64,000 nt of DNA from Chromatiaceae bacterium (lineage in GTDB: Bacteria > Pseudomonadota > Gammaproteobacteria > Chromatiales > Chromatiaceae): contig JACKMT010000002.1 in assembly GCA_024235255.1 (NCBI GenBank), positions 1 through 64,000 on the forward strand, in the 5' to 3' direction. The notes beneath the pieces were generated by a model. It saw only the letters and a program-made list of their open reading frames with translations. It had not been told where the DNA came from and made no database searches. Of this stretch, positions 16,606 through 22,571 are shown in pieces. The position numbers and the translations under genes were made by a program. Position 1 is the stretch's first letter. Every line of letters starts with the position of its first letter.

Positions 16606-16883
16606 AAATTAACCACCTGCTGCGCTTCGGTTATGGCTGCGGCCAGTTGACCGGAGTCGAGCAGTGGCAGTACAGCGCTCATCTCCGCCACCGTTGTCTC
16701 CGGTTCAATTCCCGAGAGTTCCAGCAGTTCTGCCTGGTCACTGGTTCCGATCTCCTCGGTCACCGGCTGCGACATAAAGATCAGCCTGACCTGATGGCCG
16801 AATATGGTCAGCCCCGCAGCAACCCGCATCGCCTCCAGATGATCGCGTCTGGCCAGCACCAGCACGCTTTTCTGTTGTTCCAT
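16602..16883 (-). CDS. DsrF/TusC-like protein
   Basis: A 93-residue protein with a DsrE-superfamily fold pattern: strand KSVLVLARRD, helix HLEAMRVAAGLTIFG, strand QVRLIFMS. It has no cysteine, as is common for the structural DsrF/TusC subunit. The ATG at 16883 is preceded by GAGGAG at good spacing, and a longer upstream frame is not used. It lies between a DsrE-like and a DsrH-like gene, overlapping the latter by 4 bp. It is probably part of a small sulfur-carrier hexamer; that is inference from gene order. Confidence 0.65.
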   Translation of the reverse strand: MEQQKSVLVLARRDHLEAMRVAAGLTIFGHQVRLIFMSQPVTEEIGTSDQAELLELSGIEPETTVAEMSAVLPLLDSGQLAAAITEAQQVVNL

Positions 16884-16893
16884 TCCCGACTCC

Positions 16894-17184
16894 TCAGAGA
16901 CTGACCAGATGGGCTGCCTGCGCCACCAGCGCCGAGTTGTTGGTCTGGCTTCCCAGCTCCAGCGGACAGGGCAGATCCGCCATATGCGTCCTCCAGGAGT
17001 CCTGGCAGACGATCGCACTGCCGGCCTTTTGCAACACAGCAGCGAGCGCAGCATCCTGCAGAATCTTCACCCCGTCGTTGGTTACAAAAACCGCCCAATC
17101 GATGCCGGCGCGCTGGCTGGCTTGCGCCAATCCGCTCGCTATCGGCGCTGCTTCGGGGTTGGTAATCAGTAACAATAGCTCCAT
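16894..17184 (-). CDS. DsrE-like sulfur-carrier protein
   Basis: A 96-residue DsrE-superfamily protein (MELLLLITNPEAAPIASGLA, then WAVFVTNDGV). Its Cys60 in SAIVCQDSW occupies about the place of the DsrE/TusD sulfur-carrying cysteine; Cys73 is a second candidate. Its ATG shares a base with the stop of the rhodanese-like gene (TGATG), showing tight coupling. It is the only member of the E-F-H trio with a cysteine, so it would be the sulfur carrier, taking persulfide from TusA or a rhodanese. Confidence 0.7.
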   Translation of the reverse strand: MELLLLITNPEAAPIASGLAQASQRAGIDWAVFVTNDGVKILQDAALAAVLQKAGSAIVCQDSWRTHMADLPCPLELGSQTNNSALVAQAAHLVSL

Positions 17185-18161
17185 CAGCCGGCACCTCTGT
17201 TGTGAGTCAGTCGACCCAATATAAAACCGGCGAATGCAAATCCTCCCGCCGTTGCAAGTAGTACCGCTATATTCTGACTGCCGGAGACGCGCGTTGGCGC
17301 ACCAGCCTGATCATCAGGTTCAGGATAGCTGACGCTGTCAACGGGCAGCGCGCCGTCGGAGGCCCAACCGGACCAACCCTCCAGGTAGACACGCGATGCA
17401 ATACCATTGGCAACGAGCCGCGCGAGATAGACCAGACCTTCATACCCGTCATGCCCGTACGCAATCGGATCACCGGCCGGACTGGAGAATGCGATGCCAA
17501 CGTTGGCTGCACTGTTGACCGCAGTAGAGGCAAAGTGCTGCGCTCCCGGCAGGTGCCCTCCCCTGGCTCCTCTGACCCGTTCACCCCAGTACTCCCGTTC
17601 GCTGCGGCCATCAAGCAGCGGCGGCGGATTACCACTGGCAAGCAACGCCTGCAACTCATTGCGCAGCACGACCCGCCCGCTACGCATCGGTGCCACGAAT
17701 ACCTTCTCCCGGATATTGCTGAGGACCAGACCGGGAGCGGCAGAAATCTCCGTGCTGCCGCTGATGCGGGTATCAAGTACCGCTATCTGTTGCTGTCCGG
17801 CCAGATAGAGCAAGCCCGCAATAAAGTCACGCCGGTTTGCGTTATCGCCGACCACCAGCACCCGTTCTTCGCCGCTCAGCCCCGCACTGCCCAGCAGCCA
17901 GAGCAGCCCGCTGAAATTGGGCAGCCGCCGGTGGGGTCCCAGCACCTGCTCCGGCGCGAGACAGCGGGCACCCGACAAAGAGGCCTTGCGGCACAGGTCG
18001 GCCGGGCGGGTATCGATCACCCCGTCAAACACCGCACCGCCGCCCGGTTCGGACCGGTAAGAGATAATCCGGCTCTCCGGATCCGGATCGGCTTCTGTCG
18101 CAGCGGAGAAGAGCAGCAGAATAGCGCAAAGCGTAATAGACAGCTGACAACCGTCCGGCAT
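17184..18161 (-). CDS. Membrane-anchored rhodanese-like protein lacking the catalytic cysteine
   Basis: A 325-residue protein with an N-terminal signal (LSITLCAILLLFSAATEA) and a C-terminal membrane helix (about 297-316, then THNRGAG). The periplasmic part contains two rhodanese-like units. The second is clear: LLDGRSEREYWGERV followed by GGHLPGA. Where the catalytic cysteine loop should be, it reads AYGHDGYEGLVYLARL (about 234-249), with no cysteine. It should therefore bind rather than transfer sulfur, or act as a scaffold. The ATG at 18161 overlaps the stop of the preceding small gene (TAATG); a TTG 6 bp earlier is less likely. Confidence 0.75.
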   Translation of the reverse strand: MPDGCQLSITLCAILLLFSAATEADPDPESRIISYRSEPGGGAVFDGVIDTRPADLCRKASLSGARCLAPEQVLGPHRRLPNFSGLLWLLGSAGLSGEERVLVVGDNANRRDFIAGLLYLAGQQQIAVLDTRISGSTEISAAPGLVLSNIREKVFVAPMRSGRVVLRNELQALLASGNPPPLLDGRSEREYWGERVRGARGGHLPGAQHFASTAVNSAANVGIAFSSPAGDPIAYGHDGYEGLVYLARLVANGIASRVYLEGWSGWASDGALPVDSVSYPEPDDQAGAPTRVSGSQNIAVLLATAGGFAFAGFILGRLTHNRGAG

Positions 18162-18427
18162 TAACAACCCTGAAACCTCACTTTGCGCGCCGGTGCATCG
18201 CCGCTGCTTGCAGCCGGTGGATTCTGGATATAGTAATCGACCAGTTCCAATACGGTGACGCTGCCGAAATCACCCAATTCGATACTGCCCATCTCCTCGG
18301 CTGGCTGCGCTTGCCGTGACGTCTCCAATTCATCCCAGGTAAGCGTCGCCATCGGGAAGAAAAGCACAGCGATCAGAATACTCGCCGCCAGAGAAGCTGC
18401 ACAGAACAGCAGGCTCGATCTGTTCAT
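18161..18427 (-). CDS. Small single-span membrane protein of the sulfur locus
   Basis: An 88-residue protein with one N-terminal hydrophobic segment (LLFCAASLAASILIAVLFF). A periplasmic tail of about 60 residues (GSIELGDFGSVTVLELVDYY) ends in Cys (RKVRFQGC). I do not recognise a family. Its stop overlaps the start of the cysteine-less rhodanese gene. It lies 10 bp after the microprotein gene. It probably forms a membrane complex with its neighbours; that is inference from overlap and topology. Confidence 0.7.
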   Translation of the reverse strand: MNRSSLLFCAASLAASILIAVLFFPMATLTWDELETSRQAQPAEEMGSIELGDFGSVTVLELVDYYIQNPPAASSGDAPARKVRFQGC

Positions 18428-18437
18428 CCGGATCTCC

Positions 18438-18530
18438 TTACAATGAGTCCTTCACAAATCCCAGGTACATGCCTAAGAACGCAACCACGAACATCACCAG
18501 CTGGGCCAGGGTTTCAATATCGAAGGACAT
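18438..18530 (-). CDS. 30-residue membrane microprotein
   Basis: A 30-codon frame, MSFDIETLAQLVMFVVAFLG followed by MYLGFVKDSL. It is a single hydrophobic helix with charged ends and would sit in the inner membrane. It fits precisely between two small membrane-protein genes, 4 bp after one stop and 10 bp before the next start. A weak GAGTG precedes its ATG. Composition and spacing support it as real. Tiny helices of this type often stabilise membrane complexes, here perhaps the split YeeE transporter or the anchored rhodanese. Confidence 0.68.
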   Translation of the reverse strand: MSFDIETLAQLVMFVVAFLGMYLGFVKDSL

Positions 18531-18534
18531 GCTT

Positions 18535-18741
18535 TCACTCCCCTTTGAAGTGACGCACAAGTTCGCCCATGTCAAGCGGTTCGCCACTCTCCGGATGGAC
18601 AACCGGCGGCGTAAAAAAAGGCACGCCGTCGCGCGTTACCCGCAGGCTTGCAGGCGGCATGATATAGACATAGACCAGGGCCGCCGCGCAGAGCAGGCTG
18701 ATCGTGTAAACATAGAGCCGTGTGTAATTCACTCTTGGCAT
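18535..18741 (-). CDS. Small single-span membrane protein of the sulfur locus
   Basis: A 68-residue protein with an N-terminal membrane helix (YVYTISLLCAAALVYVYIM). A periplasmic tail of about 40 residues is rich in Pro and Val (GVPFFTPPVVHPESGEPLDM). I do not recognise a named family. It follows TusA by 47 bp and precedes the microprotein by 4 bp. The topology (helix in, short tail out) matches the two small neighbours, suggesting a shared complex. Confidence 0.7.
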   Translation of the reverse strand: MPRVNYTRLYVYTISLLCAAALVYVYIMPPASLRVTRDGVPFFTPPVVHPESGEPLDMGELVRHFKGE

Positions 18742-18788
18742 GCCGCTCGACTCATCCTCTTGAAGTCATCATTCAGCAATCGTAACGA

Positions 18789-19094
18789 TCAGTTTTTTCG
18801 CAGGTAAATTTCCCAGCGCCGCTCGGTTTTTCTGGTCTCCAGCAGGGTCGCGCCGAGACCGTGCAGCATCGGCGGAATCGCCTCAACCGACGAGGGGTTG
18901 TCCACCAGCACTTCGATCACATCCCCCGATCCGGCGGAACTCAGCGCCTTTTTGGTCATCAGCTGCGGCCGCGGGCAGGAGTCGCCGATGCAGTCCACAC
19001 GCTGCGCGATCGTCACGGCAGTGCCATCCTCCAGGATCGCCTCACCAGCCGGACCGCTGTTGGTTTCACTCTCTTTTTTACCAAAGCCAAACAT
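18789..19094 (-). CDS. TusA-family sulfur carrier
   Basis: A 101-residue protein with an N-terminal extension of about 25 residues before a TusA domain. The sulfur-carrying motif is DCIGDSCPRPQLMTKKAL with Cys40 in CPRP; Cys35 is an extra cysteine. The start at 19094 is chosen because AGAGGT lies at good spacing before it; an upstream ATG adds six codons. It takes sulfur from a donor and hands it to DsrE-type proteins. It directly follows the two transporter halves, like the TusA-type partner (TsuB) of thiosulfate transporter TsuA. Confidence 0.88.
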   Translation of the reverse strand: MFGFGKKESETNSGPAGEAILEDGTAVTIAQRVDCIGDSCPRPQLMTKKALSSAGSGDVIEVLVDNPSSVEAIPPMLHGLGATLLETRKTERRWEIYLRKN

Positions 19095-19151
19095 GTCGCA
19101 CCTCTCGTTCAATAGCAGAAATAGGGTGTCAAAAGCGGATGCAACTCATAC

Positions 19152-19748
19152 CTATTCCGAACCCAGCTTTGCCAAGTTTCTCTCCTTCCGCAAAATCGCC
19201 CGGTAGATAGCCAACAGTACCAGCGTCTGGCCGATGCCGAACACAATGGCCGGAATGCCGTACTTCTCCTGCAGCGTGGCAGCGTTGCTGTATCCCAACT
19301 GCAGCGCCTGCAGATTCGGCTCGCCGGTCATGCTGGCAGGTGCCGGCGGCCAGTAGTTGTAGGACCATAACAGTGAAAACAGAAACATGCCGATGAAAGT
19401 GAAGAGCAACGCCCAGAGGGCGCCGATGTTCCCCTCTCCGGTCTTGACCCAGGTCGACACGGTGCAGGCACCCGCCAGCACCATGCCGACACCGAACAGA
19501 AACAGACCTGCCACCTGATTGAGGCCGACATCAAAGTGCATCGGATGTCCGTCACCCATGGTTAGAAAGGCGGTGAAACCGATGGTCAGAATCATCATCG
19601 CCACCAACAGCGCCTTGGTGTTGCGGAAAGTTTTAAACAGGATTGCATCGCGCAGCGCCGCGGTATTGCAAAAGCGGGAGCGTTGCACCAGCAAACCCAC
19701 CACCGAACCGAAAATGAAGGCAACAAGACATTCACCGATAACGGACAC
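19152..19748 (-). CDS. YeeE/YedE sulfur transporter, C-terminal half
   Basis: A 198-residue membrane protein with about five helices. It carries two conserved cysteine motifs of the YeeE/YedE (TsuA) family: SRFCNTAALRDA with Cys27 and GACTVSTWVKTGEGN with Cys95. TsuA moves thiosulfate through a path lined by three cysteines. Here the third is in the neighbouring half-gene, so the two proteins together make one pore. It starts 3 bp after the first half ends, and TusA follows. Sulfur species other than thiosulfate are possible. Confidence 0.85.
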   Translation of the reverse strand: MSVIGECLVAFIFGSVVGLLVQRSRFCNTAALRDAILFKTFRNTKALLVAMMILTIGFTAFLTMGDGHPMHFDVGLNQVAGLFLFGVGMVLAGACTVSTWVKTGEGNIGALWALLFTFIGMFLFSLLWSYNYWPPAPASMTGEPNLQALQLGYSNAATLQEKYGIPAIVFGIGQTLVLLAIYRAILRKERNLAKLGSE

Positions 19749-19751
19749 AGC

Positions 19752-20243
19752 TCACCCCTCCAGTATTTTCTTGTAGATCATTGAGCCGACCCAGGCGCCT
19801 GCCATGATGCCGCTGATCGCGAGATAGCCGCCCAGATTCATCTCCGGAGTAAGCCCGAAAAAGGTGGAGACGTTGCAGACGAAAGCGAGCCGGATGCCAA
19901 AGCCCATCAACAGTCCGCCGATGGTAATGAGAACCCATTCGGAGAGATGTCTGGGATAGCGCAGATAGAACTCCTTACTCAGCACGGCACCGATAAAGGC
20001 ACCGAACAGCATGCCGAGACTGATGTATATCTTCCAGTAGCCCGGGTCGGGCTTGAACACCAGCGTCCAGAACGGGATGCGCTGCAGATCCTCACCCAGC
20101 ACCGCCTGCGCCGCCAGCCCGGTCATCATGGTTTCGCCGCCGCCGACGGTCCAGGCGCCGATCAGCAGAAACATGAAAATATCGAGTACGGCGATTACCG
20201 CAAGCGCAATGACCGGATCCAGCGTTTTGCGAAAAAATTCCAT
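19752..20243 (-). CDS. YeeE/YedE sulfur transporter, N-terminal half
   Basis: A 163-residue membrane protein and the first gene of the sulfur locus. It contains about four helices and the conserved GFGIRLAFVCNVSTFFG segment with Cys123, the first of the three family cysteine motifs. With the next gene (198 residues) it totals 361 residues, close to one-chain YeeE/TsuA. A GGGGGAG lies 11 bases before the ATG. The 236-bp divergent region upstream is shared with a ribbon-helix-helix gene. Confidence 0.85.
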   Translation of the reverse strand: MEFFRKTLDPVIALAVIAVLDIFMFLLIGAWTVGGGETMMTGLAAQAVLGEDLQRIPFWTLVFKPDPGYWKIYISLGMLFGAFIGAVLSKEFYLRYPRHLSEWVLITIGGLLMGFGIRLAFVCNVSTFFGLTPEMNLGGYLAISGIMAGAWVGSMIYKKILEG

Positions 20244-20430
20244 ACCGATAGTGCTCCCCCAATGCGCTCGATTTGATTGATCCCGAAAACCGCAACAAAA
20301 ATATTCGCTGCGGATACACTACGGTGGCATTTACCCATACAGGTGGTATTTATTGCCAACGGCCCACTGCAACTACAAGCTCAGGGCCTCTGCCTATGTT
20401 CCAGTATAGTCCGGCCACACTGCTTTTCGC

Positions 20431-20439
20431 TGTTATACT
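20431..20439 (+). promoter_or_regulatory. Extended -10 promoter element of the RHH gene
   Basis: TGTTATACT fits an extended -10 (TGn-TATACT) 41 bases before the start codon of the ribbon-helix-helix gene. No good -35 was found, as is normal for extended -10 promoters. Confidence 0.4.
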
Positions 20440-20479
20440 CAACGACTGATTCGCGTAGAAAAAGTGCAAGGAGTATTGA

Positions 20480-20776
20480 ATGGCTATCTACCTTGAGCCG
20501 AACAATGTGCTGGACCATATGTTCAATGCCTGCACGACCGATCAGATTTCGGAATTCATTCCGGAAAAACGGGGCTTCCGCATCCACGGCCATTCCACCA
20601 CGGTGCGCCTGGAGCGGGCTTTCTGGAATGTGCTTGAAGTCATGGCGGCAGAGCAGGATCTGGTGCTGCCGGAGCTGATTCAGCGCATCCACGACCACTG
20701 CCTGGTGGCCAATGACAAGAACCTGGCCTCCTGCCTGCGTGTAATCTGTCTCAAATACATGAATATATACACATAA
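20480..20776 (+). CDS. Ribbon-helix-helix domain protein
   Basis: A 98-residue protein. RGFRIHGHSTTVRLERAFWN fits the strand and first helix of an RHH (arylsulfotransferase-type, RHH_4) DNA-binding domain. Helix two follows (ELIQRIHDHCLVANDKN). A good AAGGAG precedes the ATG. It is transcribed away from the sulfur locus, so it may regulate it or be unrelated. No partner toxin gene is adjacent. Confidence 0.78.
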   Translation: MAIYLEPNNVLDHMFNACTTDQISEFIPEKRGFRIHGHSTTVRLERAFWNVLEVMAAEQDLVLPELIQRIHDHCLVANDKNLASCLRVICLKYMNIYT

Positions 20777-20903
20777 TGCACCGAGACCTCGAGCAACTTT
20801 TATAGTTACACTATACTGAGTAACCGGCTGATCACCGGACAATTGTCCGTTCGGTTAAATCTCCGGGTTGTCAATTTCAGGAACAACAACAGGCTCTGCA
20901 AAG

Positions 20904-22571
20904 ATGGCACCAAATTTCGCTAGCCAGCGCCCACAATCTTCGTCGAAACAACGACCCCTCCGGCTTTCCGCTGCATCCGCAATGCTGCTGCTGACCCTGT
21001 GGCAAGGCAACCTGTTGGCGGAAGAGGCGACCTGGCGCTACTCTCTTTCGCCCGGCGACAATCCATGGAGCATCACCGAGAGATTCCTGAAAGGTATGCA
21101 GTACTGGAAGCCGCTGCTGCGCCTGAACAACATCGAGCAGCCGCGTCTGCTGCCGCCAGGCACCGAGCTCAGCATCCCGTTGCGGTGGCTTAAAACGGAG
21201 GCTGCCAACACACGCGTCAAAGAAGCGGCGGGCGATGCCAGTTACATTTCCGCGGCAGACGGAGAGACCAGACCGCTGCAGCCCGACACCCTGCTGGCCG
21301 CCGGCGACCGCATCACCATTGGCGAGCGCGGCAGCGCGGTGCTCGAGTACACAGACGGAACCACGCTCTTTCTCGGCAGCAATACCGCCGTCAACCTGCA
21401 ACGGGTGGATAAATTCTCCGACTCGGGGCTGGCGGACAATGAGGTAAAGCTCGAAGCGGGCCGCACCGAGAACCGGGTAACAACCCGGGGCACCCGCTTT
21501 GAGATCAGTACACCTTCCGCAAGCACCGCGGTACGCGGCACCCAGTTCCGCACCAGCGTGGACCGGCAGGAGAGCGGACTGTCAAGGGTCGAGGTGCTGG
21601 CCGGATCGGTCGTTGTGGGCGGCGCTGGAAAAAACCGGAATGTAAGGGCAGGATTCGGCACCACGGTGCGGCAGGGGGAGCCGCCTGCGCCACCCAGCAG
21701 ACTGCTGCCGGAGCCGGAGATCGAACTGCCGACCGGCCAGTCGCGCGCTTTTCCGCTGGAGATCAGATGGCTGGCAGTCAAAGGCGCTGGACACTATCGG
21801 TTGCAGATAAAAGCTGCAGGATCCGCTACCCCGCTGCTGGACGAGGTGACAACACGCACCGGATTGAGCACCGACGCCCTCGACGATGGCCGTTACACGT
21901 TGGCGCTGCGGGCCATCGACAAAGCTGGATTGGAGGACAGAGAGCAGCTGCTGGAGCTGCTGCTGGATGCTCAGCCGCAGCCGCCGTTGGCGGTAACCCC
22001 GCAGGTGGACCAAGTAGTGCGTTCGGAGCTCCCCGCGTTCGAATGGACCCGCCCGCTGGGGGGCAGCAGCGTGCATTTTCAGCTGACCGTAGATCCGCAG
22101 GCAAAACCGCTGCTCGATATGCGCGACTATCCGGGCACCCGTTTCACCCCCGACACACTGCAGCCCGGCAGCTATTTTTGGCGTCTCGCCACCCGTAATG
22201 AGGCCGAGGAGGGGCCTTGGAGCGAGTACCAGCCATTTACCCTGAAGCCGGCGCCAGGCGAGCCCGAAGTCTCCAGCGAGGGGGACGGGCAGCATATCCG
22301 GCTGCGCTGGCCAACCGCCGGCGAGGGGCGGCGTTACCGGGTGCAGCTCGCGGCCAGGGATGATTTCAACCCGGTCACTGAGGAGCAGGTGCTTGACCAG
22401 CCGTTCTGGGAGGCGGAGCGTCCCCCGATGCTCTCCTATTTCAGAGTGCGCGTGATCGACACCGACGCTTACGAAGGCGCCTGGAGCGCAACTCAGATCA
22501 TCGATCCGGCGCAGCAGCCCTGGTACCTGTTCGTGATCCCCACTGCGCTGCTTCTGCTGCTGGCGCTATGA
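20904..22571 (+). CDS. FecR-domain and LysM-like periplasmic protein
   Basis: A protein of about 555 residues with an N-terminal export segment (LSAASAMLLLTLWQGNLLA). A LysM-like unit follows (WRYSLSPGDNPWSITERFLK, then LLPPGTELSIP, about 42-100). Next is a FecR domain (LLAAGDRITIGERGSAVLEY to VEVLAGSVVV, about 135-255). Two or three beta-sandwich (FN3-like) repeats follow to residue 535, then a C-terminal membrane helix (WYLFVIPTALLLLLAL). Its stop overlaps the next start by 4 bp. FecR proteins paired with CHASE2 sensors occur often; it probably senses or scaffolds in the periplasm. A TTG 12 codons upstream (20868) is an alternative start. Confidence 0.82.
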   Translation: MAPNFASQRPQSSSKQRPLRLSAASAMLLLTLWQGNLLAEEATWRYSLSPGDNPWSITERFLKGMQYWKPLLRLNNIEQPRLLPPGTELSIPLRWLKTEAANTRVKEAAGDASYISAADGETRPLQPDTLLAAGDRITIGERGSAVLEYTDGTTLFLGSNTAVNLQRVDKFSDSGLADNEVKLEAGRTENRVTTRGTRFEISTPSASTAVRGTQFRTSVDRQESGLSRVEVLAGSVVVGGAGKNRNVRAGFGTTVRQGEPPAPPSRLLPEPEIELPTGQSRAFPLEIRWLAVKGAGHYRLQIKAAGSATPLLDEVTTRTGLSTDALDDGRYTLALRAIDKAGLEDREQLLELLLDAQPQPPLAVTPQVDQVVRSELPAFEWTRPLGGSSVHFQLTVDPQAKPLLDMRDYPGTRFTPDTLQPGSYFWRLATRNEAEEGPWSEYQPFTLKPAPGEPEVSSEGDGQHIRLRWPTAGEGRRYRVQLAARDDFNPVTEEQVLDQPFWEAERPPMLSYFRVRVIDTDAYEGAWSATQIIDPAQQPWYLFVIPTALLLLLAL

